From: Trematomus loennbergii
Taxonomy: Eukaryota > Chordata > Actinopteri > Perciformes > Nototheniidae
Assembly: GCA_012861695.1 (NCBI GenBank)
Contig: JAAOOA010000033.1
Location: forward strand, 20,623,934-20,687,933
Direction of reading: 5' to 3'
Length of the DNA: 64,000 bases
Shown here: positions 47,901-60,249 of the stretch, piece by piece
Numbering within the stretch: the first letter of the stretch is position 1
Layout of the letters: every line of letters starts with the position of its first letter
Notes under the pieces: generated by a model
The model's database searches: none
Seen by the model: only the letters and a program-made list of their open reading frames with translations
What the model was told of the DNA's origin: nothing
Position numbers and translations under genes: made by a program

Positions 47901-50900
47901 TAGCGCAAAACAATGTATTCATGCAAGTTACATTGTATGGTAGCAGAATACCCGTATGCGATTACAATTATAAACACGTTATTGCTAGCCTAATATGAAC
48001 CACTAGCTTTTGTTCATAGTAGTTTTATTACACTGCATTATAGTTGCCTTTCCTCCAAGCTAACGTTCATATCGTGTTAGCTACCAAGGTAAACAAAGCT
48101 AGGTTAGCATATTAGCAGGCAAGCTGTTCATTACACAACTACTACTAACGAATCTAAAACAACTTAGTTTCTCTAATATTTTGTGATTTGCATTTGATTT
48201 CGTCCAGCCAGATCCTGGCGGACAATCCATGACGTGCTAAAAGGCACTTCTACTACTACTGAGGCGTCGTGCTAAAAGGCACCGCAGCACCGGCTGTGCG
48301 CAGCAAGATGCGAGGAGGAGGAATGGATGATATACCGTGTATATATGTATATTTATGTTCATTTTGTACATTTCTAAAAATAAAGTTTAATGGAAATACT
48401 TAGTAGGCCTATCCTTTCTTCCCTGAATTCATATATAGCAAACCATGATTTGATTTATCATCAAACAGTAGTAGTTTATAACGGGTAAAAATAACTTACT
48501 CTTTGTTATGAGCGGCTCGTAGGCCACAAAGACAAGGAGACATACACGAGTTTACAAAACCACGGCACATTTATTGTCGTAAATGCAGATATAGGTGGTT
48601 GAGAGGATCGCAGTTAGTCTTCCTGCAGCCGCTTTGGAGAGAGACTGGGGCCGTAGTGTCCGGAGGTGTCCGTGATCGTGCTGATTAGCCTCTTCAGCTC
48701 CAACCCATCGTAAGACAAAGGCCCTGGGGCCGTCACACTCTTCTATAACAACAGTTACAAATATATATGTATATAAAATATATGGCTGTGCCGACGCCAT
48801 GATAAGACTGATGTTACGCTGAGAGCAGCCGGGAAAAGCACTGTTAGACATGGGCGCAGCCTCTCTGGTGGTTGACTAATCAGAACGAGTGGCCGAGCTG
48901 ACCAATCGGAGCACACTAGGCTCACAGGGAGGGGGGGGCTAGAGCTCCAACAAGCCGTTTAGTGGAGAAAGTGAATACTGCTGAATACACATGCTTGACA
49001 GAGATGCTGTATGCGAAACCAATGTGAGTTTGGAAAATTGCACAGTATAAATCTATTTTAGTATACCTCAACAATGTAATTATGATCAGTGGAAATGGCC
49101 ATGACATGGGCCCTTTAAGATATGTATTGCTATTGGGATGTTAAGAGCATTCCATGGAATATAACAAAAAGTGTATCTCGAGCCGGTTTCTCAAACTTAC
49201 CTACCCTACCTTTAAGGACTCTATTTATCGCCTTGCTTGTGTGTATAATATATAAGGTTTGTATGCATTTTAAGGGAAACATTATTACAATATACTTTAT
49301 GTACTGCGAATCAACACAAACCATAACAAAAGTTAATACGGTTTGTATAAGGTGTCTTAATTAGATGTCCTTGAGCAAGGCACTGAATCCCCAACTGCAG
49401 GGCAACAGAACATGGAAACCCCTGACAACCCCTCCATAGAATGCATGCAATTTGGTTCTATTTGCAGGTGTGTATTTGTATTTTATGAAAATTGAAAACG
49501 TTCCTTGAGAGATTAATAATGTACGTGTTTTTTCTTTTCATTCTGTCTATGTACTTTGAGGTGATAGCTTATGAAATAAATGAAAAGGTCTCTATATATA
49601 TACAAATATTTTACTCTGACAAGACAGAAGATCTCCTCTTTGCCCTGATCATGTCTCTAAACAGTCACAGCAGATCTTGGTGTTACCCTGGATAGTAATT
49701 TGCAGCAACATGTAAATAATTGAGTCTATACGTGTTTGTATTCACTGAGGAATATCTCTAAAATAACTTCAGTTTTGTCCGGCTCATAAACTGTAATACC
49801 TTGTTTACGTGTCTTAACAATTGAGCCTCAGAGCTTCTCCACTTTGTTCAAAATCAGCAGCTACAAATAAAAACAAAGCCACTCTCTCCCATCCCACTGA
49901 TCTTGGCGTCTCTGAATGGGCTTCCAGTCTCTCTCAGAATCCAATTCCAACTCTGATGTCCCCACAGGCCCCTGCAGTCTGCCAGTCTGTCAGTCTTCAA
50001 ACTGATCCAGAGTCAGGGTTACAAACAGAAGCTCTGGATCACTGAGCATCAGAGCACCTCACACTGTTAGCGCTTTTAAATCTCGTCTTAAAAATCTTTT
50101 ATAGAACAGCAATCCTCATAACTGACATTGGGAGTTTATTCAGTGTGTGTGCGTATGTGTTTGCAAATGAATATGTGTCCATAGTGGAGCAAATGCATCA
50201 CAATTATTCAATTTAATTTTGGTACCCGACTATTTAAAAAAATTAAATAAACGTATCATCCAGTCCCTGCAATCCGGTTATTTAGTGGGAATGCTGATAA
50301 CAGCATTCCAACTATATGTTATGCTACGGACAAAAAGTTTATTATTCCGCCGGCTTATATTGGCCCTCTTCTCCTCCCACATTCAACATCGCAGAAACTC
50401 CGTTCAAACATCAAAACGTTCAGCTCGGTCGGGAATCGAAGGCTATTACTTTTATCATTCATAACTTTCATAATTCCAGAGATACATCCCATAATTCATC
50501 ACATTTTTAACCATTGAAGTCAATGGAGAAATTCTTCAGACTTCAACAAATCTTCATGCGACTTCAACTGCTAACTGTTCATTCATACTTTCACTCAGAA
50601 ACCCCATTCCAACTTTAAAATGTTACACATCTTTCTGACATTATTCGTGTAACACAACTTTTAAATCTGATTCTTACTTTTAGAGATATTAAACATTGTT
50701 CAGACCTTGGTAGAGGTAGAGGCTTTCTTCAGATTTTAACATTAACTAGAGTGCGTGATGTCACAGTTGGAGGAAATCTTGAAATGTGCCTTCATATTTT
50801 TTTTAAAACTGCCATAATTCCCAAACCCTACATTCCTGAGACATCATTTTTCATGACAAATGTAGGAAAACATCTCGTAGCTTGAGAAATGACAAATAAT

Positions 50901-53900
50901 TAAGCAAAATAATTAAACAAAATGCCTCTTGAGGGCATGAAGTGACAAAAACGTTCAACATGCCTCCATTAAAGCCCATTGTAATTTCAGGCTGATATTT
51001 CCTCACGGTAGCAGCCGCACACCTTTAGTTAAACTGCCAAAAAGGCCACATTATTAACCTGAAAGTACACAAAAATTACACTTCAGATACTCAACTTCCT
51101 TGACATGCTTCACGTTTTGAAATTTCACAGATATCTGTTACGGTTCTTCGACAAAGCATTCACATGTAAGAGGTTTATCTCTCATTCAGAACAATGGAAA
51201 CCTTTGATCTCTGCACACCTTGTTAGCTCAAATATAAACACCTGTGTCATGGAACACGATGATGTCATAACACACAGGTGTTTGTGTTTGAGCTAACGAC
51301 GTGGTCACTGGAGTTTAACAGACTGTCTGAGCCTATTCTTTTCTGTCTGATGGAGACTTCATACCGACTTCAACATGTTCCACCTATTTTATACATTATT
51401 GTTGACACACAGCTGTCGTCGTTAGCTCAAATATAAACACCTGTGTCATGGAACACGATGATGTCACATTGACAGGTTTGGTAACGATGCAGCCATCAAC
51501 GCATCTAAGCGTATTATGGGGTGTCATCAAATGCCGTTGCCATGGCGACAGACCACTCGCCATGAAGCACGATGTCGCTGTAAGTCCAATGGACACGGTC
51601 CGATCGTCCCCCAAACTTCGCTTGTATATCACCGGTCCAGCCCTCAACAGCTCTACGTCAATTATGGGGTTTCTTCAAATGCTGTTGCCATGGCAACACA
51701 ATGCTCGCCATGAAACACGGTTCTCTCATAACTTCAGTGAAAATGCTCCAAACGGCCCAAAACTTCACAGGTTTGGTAACGATGCAGCCATCAACGCATC
51801 TAAGCGTATTATGGGGTGTCATCAAATGCCGTTGCCATGGCGACAGCTCATTCACCATCAAGTTAGTTCAAAGGTTTGCTGTTCAAATATTCTGCTGCTT
51901 TTCCAAACCTTTTTACTCTCTTTTCTTCTCTCATCACACATTCAAGCCCCCAGTGTTCATGTATCATTTCAATCTAAATTCTTCTTACACATTACATTTC
52001 AGCATAGCAGTTTAGCGTCAGATTTTCAGCATAAAGCATTCCCACTAGCAATTTCTTCAGGAATTACATTCTCTAGTTGCATTTAAACTGCCTTTTATAA
52101 GTTTTTTTTCTTTTTTCTTAACCACCATTTGAGTTGGTTTAGTAGATCCCAATAAAATCTATCATATTCAAACTGTTATGGTTGTTCGTATCAGTCCATA
52201 ATTCAGCATTGCATGAATATTGGTGTTCTTTTGAGAGGGGTCTGCCTGCAGGCCTCCACTCTCAGGACAGTTCCGGTGCAGGCTCCACTCTCAGGACACC
52301 TCCACCCTCAGTACAGGAAGTGACGATTCCCCGCCCCCCGAAGGACTCGTCTGATGGAAGTCTTCAAATCACAATGGAGACTCATCACGGAGGTGATGAG
52401 TCCGCTCACCTTGCACTTTGGGTCGGCCTTGGTCAAGCCCTTTTGACCCCCCCAGCCTGGTTCTCGTAAAAGTTGACTTAGCCATTTTTCGCACAAATGA
52501 CACCATGGAGGAATGTAACGGGAGTTGACAAGGGACTCTGCCCACCTCACGAGTGCCTATTTTTGGCACTCCCTCCCGGCCATCAGAGTCGAACCCGCAG
52601 TTCGGAGGAACCGATCGCCAGAGCACCGGCACTAGGCCAGGCCGGCAGAGGCCCTCAGATGGTGGGTCGCGTTTGCCATTCGATCAGTGAGAAGAGAGAA
52701 ATGGTCAAAATCCGTAATATGTGGATGAGTGGGGGGGGAAACGGCTGGACACAGGCCGTGGGGGGGACACCCGAGACCGGGCAGTGTCCAGCCTTCGGGG
52801 GGCGGGGAAAAAAACGTGTTCGTCAGAATTGTCACTTCCTGTCCTGAGAGTGGAGCCTACACCGGAACTGTGGAGTGGAGGCCTGCAGGCAGGCTCCCAT
52901 GGTTCTTTTCGGCTAAAATCTCAGCTAAGAAAAGCATGTAAATCAAGTATTCAACCCTGTTTTCTTTTCCTCAGAAACGTTCAAGACAGGCCATTAATTT
53001 ATCCCAAAAATGGGAATTGTTATACACGCCATCATCACCAGTTGACTCTGTGGCAAAAAATCCCTCTTCCTCCTCCAGCTCATCCCAAACTCTGCTGCTA
53101 GGATTTTAACTCGGGCTCTGAAATGCGACAACAAAACACAGATCCTGCTTTACCAAAACTGGGGTTCATTTAAAAAAAAAAAATAGTTAATTTAAAGATA
53201 GTATTTATTACTTCTAAAGATTTGAGAGGCCTCGCCAAAATCTGACCTCTTATGTCGATTCCTCTACATACCCACTTTTTAGAATTGCTTTTATGTATTG
53301 TGTTCTGGGTTGCTAGTTCCTTTGCTGTGTGCTTTAAATGTTTTCTGTTTTATTGGTTTTTAAATCAACACTTAAAACTCACTTCTTCTCTCTGGCCTTC
53401 ACTTAAATCCTAAAAACTTGGATCTTATATTGAAAAATAAGGTTATTACTACTACTCATACTTCTAAATCTTGTCTCTCTCTACTTCTCATATTCTCTAC
53501 TTCTGTAATCGATTCTTTCTATCCTCTCTTTATCCAAAAACTTTTTCCCTCTCTAACCTCTCGAGGTTTTATTAGAGGGAAACAGGTTTGCAGAGAGGCT
53601 TATCCAGGCAGGGGAGTGTTATGACCGTATTCACAGCTTCCTCCCTACCTCTGCTAAATTCCAACTAAGGCTCCAGTGGGGCCTTTGTTCCCTGCGTGTG
53701 CCTCTCCACCTCTGTTTCTTACTCTCTTACTTGCTACCCTTTTCCCTCAACCTATTCTAAGGGAGTGCTTGTTCTTGTTCTGTCTGTGTATTCTTATGTT
53801 CCAATTAACCCAGCCAAATTTTTCTTGTTTTGTGTCTATATCTACGCCGGGATCCGGAGTGGAGGCTGATCCTCTTGCTGTGGTCCTGTGCCCTGGATCC

Positions 53901-56900
53901 TCTATCCTGAGTTCTGGATTAAGTTGTGGACTTCGGGTCGTGGCTGGGCCTGTCTCTGCGGTCCTGCCTGGGTCTCGTCATGCTGCTTCCCTGATGGCTC
54001 CCACAGGATTGTTGTTGACATCTTCGTGGATTCATCTTCTTCTTATAGACACATGCATTTCCAAACATTCGGTCTACCTACCTACGCTGTAAAATGTATT
54101 ATCTCTTCGATTTACACACGGCATCTATTGCACGTCTGTCCGTCCTGGGAGAGGGATCCCTCCTCTGTTGCTCTCCCCGAGGTTTCTCCCATTTTTCCCT
54201 TTGAAATGTGGGTTTTTCTCTGGAAGTTTTTCCTTGTACGATGTGAGGGTCTAAGGACAGAGGGTGTCGTTTTTCTCATACTGATATTCTGAACAAACTG
54301 TGCTGTTGTATTTGCTGTAAAGTGTCTTTACTGTAGGGTATTTTATTATTTGTACAGCACTTTGGCTCGACCAAAAATTGTTTATAAATGTGCTATATAA
54401 ATAAAACTTGATTTGATTTGATTTGATTGGAAAGCACTAGAAGCTTAAAAAAATAACTTGTCATTCTTGATCTGTCAATCACAGTCTGACCACACAAAGG
54501 TGTCATGTAGCTTAACTGTGATCATGGAATTACAACGGAACTTACAGAAGACAGACAGCATTTGCTGAGAGATCGTGTTTGGAGCCAAACAGTGGTCACT
54601 TTAAAAAAAATGCAACCTATGAATATTTTGCATCTCACTTAATGCAGGAGGTTAGGCAATGTAGAAATGCAGGAACATGTGTTTATTTTCCTTGTTTACT
54701 CTTCTATTGCTTTGTTTTGAATTTCCTTTGACGGTGATGTATGCGTATTACTGAAAAGTTCTATATGAATAAGAATGAATATTGTTATATATTCTTATTA
54801 CAGGATGAATATAACTACAAAACAACTTTTCTCATTTGTTCCAGTTTTCCCTCCAGGCTTCAAAAGAAGCTGTTATTGTGAATACAAAAACATATTTTTA
54901 TGGGAAATCCAATTTAGAATCAGCAAGTGAGGTTAATCTTGATAATTGTAGCAAAAAAGGTGTAATTACAGATTTAACTAGCAGAAACATAGAAGCTAAT
55001 TTATTTAAAACATGGATTTGGATAGACTCTGCTGCACTGATTGGAAATGGAAACTGGCGGTGGTAGATGTGTGCACAACAGCCCGTAGCCATGCCTCTGT
55101 CATTAGAGCAGACTCCACACTGCAGATCTCACTGGCAGCAGTAAGTAATCCAAACTGAGAAGAAACGAGAAGTTAACTCACAGGCTCTTTTCCGTCCATG
55201 GCCTCCATCCACAACTTCCTGTCTCCCTCCGTAAGAGCTTGGAAAGTGACGGGGAGGGGTCTATGGAAACAGTAACAAATGCCATTAAAAAGAGACAAAG
55301 GCCGTGATTAATTGTTCAATCACACTGCTGCAGTATCTGAGCATTGTGAACATTTAGTTTCAAGTCTTACACTTATTTCTCAAGCACAAAAACAGGCTAG
55401 GCAAAATAACACGAACACCAGTAACTGATTACATCCCATGTGTTATTGATGGAGGCGGCGAATGGAGACGAATAGACGAGACATGTGAAGAGATGATGAA
55501 AATCTATTGTTGCAATCTGTCTTCTGCGGAGCAAAGATTTGGCTGCCAAGTTTTACAGCTTGTGGACTACTGAATCAATTGTTAACTCAGACAAATGTGC
55601 TTCAAGTTTGGAGCTCTTCCTGCCAAATGCACTGAAGTCCAAAAACTTTGATAAAATAACTCTTTCTCCTGCGACAGTCAGATAGATAACCCTGATATCT
55701 GTAGGGGCCGTGTGGATATTTCCTGCTTTTCCTGATTTGTTTTTGAAAATCTTGGATGTCATTTCCCTGAATATGACATCTGGAACAGCCAATCAAAACG
55801 TATGCTTACATTGTGACAATTACATCAAACTAATAATGCCTAGTATTGAAAGCAAAGAATTAATATAAGCTCATTCTACGGGAGGTCAAAGGTCATGTAA
55901 AAGCATCAGGAGCCCTTCAGGGACCTCTGGAGCCGACAGCATTATCTACACTAGACAGCACTGCAACCTTCAGTTTATCAGCTAACTCCTCATTGACACA
56001 AATTAAGTTACTCAACACTCAGGAACACTTTGAAGCACTTTAAAAAAAAAACGTAGAGTGTTTCCTCATGATAAGTCGGAGCAGCCTTTGGCGTAAGAAT
56101 CTTTTAAAATGCACTTTGTACTGAACTGTCTGCTTATATTAATATGAGCTTGTTGTGTTGCTTCCCCTGAAATCACAGAGTTTGCCATCTGTTTGCAGCC
56201 CATGCCCGTTGCTTAGGGATTGTTTGGGCTACGGTCCATTTAGCCCTCACACTCTGTCCTCGTGAGCCACCTGTTCAACTCGACGCCCCAACCTGTTTCT
56301 CCCACAAGGCCTCGGTGTTGCCTCATCTCTCAGCGTCTCGGATTTGTTAGCTCTTACCTCTCGATGGTTTCCACGTCGAAGCAGAAGCGCTTGTCTATGG
56401 ACTCCGTCTTCCGGCGGATGCAGGATTTTAAAGTCAGCTGCATAGGACCCTGTAGAGAAAGAGAGAGGAAGATTACAGATGTAAATAAAAGCGCATGTAC
56501 AGACCACATTGTATATAAAAGAGGTCAAACCAAAAATAAGATATTGTTGGGATTCTAGACATTTTGCAATAATCACACTTTACCAATATTTATCGCCCTA
56601 CTTGAATTTATTATGTTAATAAGAAGTGAAATGGAGGGAGAGTTTCTTGGAGCAATTTTTTTCTCTCAGTCATAATTACCCTGAAAATGTAGGTGTGGCT
56701 CTTATTGAGAACTCCGGGGGTTTAACCAAGGTACAAAAAGCTAAAAGACAAGTCAGATTTCAGGTGTAGAATCTCTGAGATTCAATGGCGCACTCATTCC
56801 CAAAAGACTTGTGGACAAGACCAGAAATGTCCCAAAACAAGGAGTACGTGGAAGTGGACTGGGTTTTTGTCAAGAAGTTGGTCAACTGTAGTTTATGCAA

Positions 56901-59900
56901 ACCTAAAGGTTAGAAAAGATACGATGTAGTGAACAAAGATGACATACAAAATATACATTTCCCCTTATTGGCTGATAATATATCGGGCATTTCCAACATA
57001 ACGTGTGGTGATCATGGAAAGTGAATCTGAAAGAGCTGGGTAGGTCAGACAAAAAGAAAAGGTAGTGTACCTTTCTATAGATTTTTGTTAAAACAACTTT
57101 TACTTGTGTTTTACACCTTTAGAGTTATCCTTACTAGCATGTAAACATGAATCATGGTGGGAATGTGAGTGGGTAGATGCTGTGCTTTTGAACATACACT
57201 TCCAATTATCGGCTGATCGTGCATCACATAATTGCTCATTTATTTTGTTTTCAGTTAATCACCTGTTTGGTCGTGGTTTTCTGTTCACACGGCACCATGA
57301 GAAGCTGTCTTCCCTCCTTGTAATATTTGCAGTAATATTTGACCCAGGACACACCCAGAGCCCCTGTTGGGACAGAAAACAACATGTCAGGCCTTGTCAG
57401 AGAGAATTCCAGCAGGAGCTTTTACAAGTATCACACTTGTGTAAAAACAGTGAGCACACGTACACTTCTCCTGACAGTACAGGTATCCCTCGATGGGCAG
57501 GGAGCTGTGCATCTTACGGATCTGGGACGGGTGTTTCATCCTCTTCATCAGGTCCTCCATCTCCTCACGAGTGCTCTCATAGTGGTTTCTCGTCTGCGGG
57601 AAAAGCCAGACAGCACTTTAGACTCTCATGGAGGTGATTAAAGGACATTAAGTCTCACTAATGGCAGCATTTTCTGCCAGTTACACCACTTACGTTCTGC
57701 AAGCTGAGCTGCAGCTCTTGTTTGTAAGGCATGAAGTCCTGAGTCATCTCCACTGTCAGGTTGTTGAGCGTGAGGACGCTGTGAAGAAACGCCAGCACCT
57801 GTGCAACCAAAGTATTAAAACACATACTTAATGCACAATATGTTGTTTCATGCCACCGTAAAAGACCATTAGTTTGTGTCTGTCTCTCAATCACAACGAT
57901 AACTAAGATATTTGGCTTTGTGAAGAGCTGTTGCATTATAGTGTAGCTGCCAGCAGTGTGAACCCGGAAATGTTGAGTACAACAAAGTTTTATGTTAGAA
58001 ATGTATAATACGGTTCCCCAGCACAGAGAAACTGCTGGATGCTAACTTGCATATGTTGGGCAATTTGCACAATTAGCATAAGTTGCATTAATTTGCATAA
58101 TGCAAATAGCAAAGTATTGGCTTGGCCGATTTGGACCATTTTGGTGTGGTTTTGGTGGTTATTGATGATTTTGAATGAACTTCTGACTTTTTCAGGATCA
58201 AAAATGGCAATCCAAATAAATAAAATAGATCCAAAATTCATCATAATCAGCCCACCGGTGCTAAAAATATGGCCATTCTCTGGCTAAAAATGACATTGTT
58301 GATCCTGAAAATGTCAGAAATGGATTCTACTTCCTCAATAAGGTTGTTGAGGAAGTAGATGTCAATAAGGTTATTGAGGAAGTAGATACAGAACCCCTCT
58401 AAAATTGCCAAAATCAGCCAAGGCATTTGCTAACTATAGTCTGCATATGCTAATGAATGTAACTTGTGCTTATTGTGTAAATTGCCCAACACATTAAAGT
58501 TAGAATCCGGCAGTTTCTATGTGCTGTGGACCCTTACTATACATTTCTAACATAAAACTTTGGGGTACTCAACATTTCTGGGATCACAATAGGACTGAGT
58601 TTGTTGTCTTCACCACCAATGTGGTTGTTGCTCTCAGATTATCACGGTTAGGATTCCTTCAGAGATTATCGTTAAGAAACCTTGAGCCGAAATAACCGCA
58701 CAAGTCTCTCCTCTCCAAAACCAACGGTTAAGGGCTTACAACAGGTAAAAACACTGAATGAAGAGTTTAAACTCAGTTTTTTTCCGATGCAGCAGGAGGG
58801 GCTGAGATCTGAGGTTCCACTGATGTTTGCTCGGCTTGTTTCTCTGATAACTTCAGACGTTCAAGAGGTTTTCACCAGAGGCCTGTACTACGAAGCTGGT
58901 TCAACTTAACCTGGATATGTTGGAGTTAGCCGGTTGGCGTAATCCAAAACATACGCGCTGGCGCTAAACTGTACTACGACGCTGGATATCAAGTGGATCG
59001 CTCAAGCCGCCGTGTCCTATCTAGTTAGGTGCGCGTTCACATGAAAGGGGTGGTATTTGGAGCATTCGACCAATCTCAAACACGGAGAAGCGTACTGACA
59101 GCGCAGCGTCATACTTCCTGAATGAAAAGTGAACTTTAATATTAGTCAAATATGAGGAAGTTAAACTTTAAACATCCATGACTTAAACACTTTACCCAGG
59201 ATAAAAGCCACATAGCTGCACCTGCAAGGTGAATACAGCTGGTAAAAGAAAAAGTGTTTGAATGCGTACATTAACAGGTTTTGAAATCACTGCCCCGTCC
59301 AAGACACGAGTGGATCTGACTTTAATTAGGAGAATTTGACTCGAGTGTTTCGTCAATTTAATGTGTTGCTTAAAATAATACTTCTGCATACAGTATGTGA
59401 CACTATGAGTGTTGCACGGCCAGATACGGCTCAAGAAGCTGACTCAAATAAGGAAATGTATGATACATTATGATGTGATATGATATGAATGATAATGGGA
59501 CACATCGACGTCTGCACTCACAGTGCCGCGGACTGTACTTAATGTTACTCTGATCCGGTTACTTATGTCGTGGCAGATATTTAAGTAAGCTTTCTTAACG
59601 CTAATGTTATAATAGTCAGATTGCTCTGAAGATGGGAGGGGATATTCTATTAATTTTCACGTTCACACAGTCAGTTGATTTTGGCCGGTCGTCTTTCCTG
59701 CAACGGCAGTTTAAACTGTATTTCCTTTCTCCTCCTGTCATATGAATTGATCGCTTTAAACTCCGCACACGGAGCTCTGATTGGTCAGCAGGCAGTGCTG
59801 ACCAATCAGTGTTGATCTCTTAGCCTGCCACCTAACCTGCTCCGGAGCAGGTTTGCCGCTCAGCATAAGTTACCATGGAAATCTAGCCTGCTAAAAAGAA

Positions 59901-60210
59901 CCAGCGTCGTAGGACCGAAAGCCCGAGATTTCCCTGAATTTAGCCGGCTAAGCGAAAATCTAGCTTCGTAGTACAGGCCTCAGGAGCGGATCATTAAAAC
60001 AGATGCCCTCCTCTCCAAAACAAATGAGTCCGCTGAGTAAAATCGGTTCAAACTGGTTATGAATCAGTTTCTCTGACACTATTAGGGGGACAAAGGATGT
60101 AAGTGTTGAAGCTAATCGCTAACTTTTACTCAGCTTTTTTATTTCTGACTTAAGATCCAGACTTTAGATGACTAAAATCAAGTGTAGGGACTAGGGAGTA
60201 ATGGTATCAC

Positions 60211-60249
<39 letters not shown>

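Larger units (their letters stand above)
47216..49114. mobile_element. Family A TTAA element with unusual interior
   Basis: 1899 bp; TTAA at 47212-47215 and 49115-49118; ends AGCTCCCATGTCATGC and inverted AGGGCCCATGTCATGG. Outer ~180 bp at each end match the copy at 981-3111. The interior 47435-48900 is absent there and carries possible coding sequence. Confidence 0.85.
46928..49211. mobile_element. TTAA-flanked outer element of a nested stack
   Basis: TTAA at 46924-46927 and 49212-49215. Ends AGGTAGGGTAGGTAAG and its inverted copy, extending through AGAAACCGGCTCGAGAT. About 380 bp of its own sequence surrounds the family A element at 47216-49114. Confidence 0.85.
42282..55181 (-). other. 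12.9 kb ophn1 intron between PH and RhoGAP exons
   Basis: No supported exon on either strand. Filled by nested DNA elements (43883-45118, 46791-49440), LINE remnants (49640-50110, 52980-54430), an unclassified repeat (50230-52130) and a GC-rich inverted-repeat element (52231-52905). 42.3-43.3 kb and 45.1-46.8 kb show nothing I can name. Confidence 0.85.

Noticed and set aside
51448..52086. 212-codon open frame on the + strand
   Set aside because: Lies across duplicated repeat blocks of an unclassified repeat; the frame ignores the repeat boundaries and has no recognisable domain.
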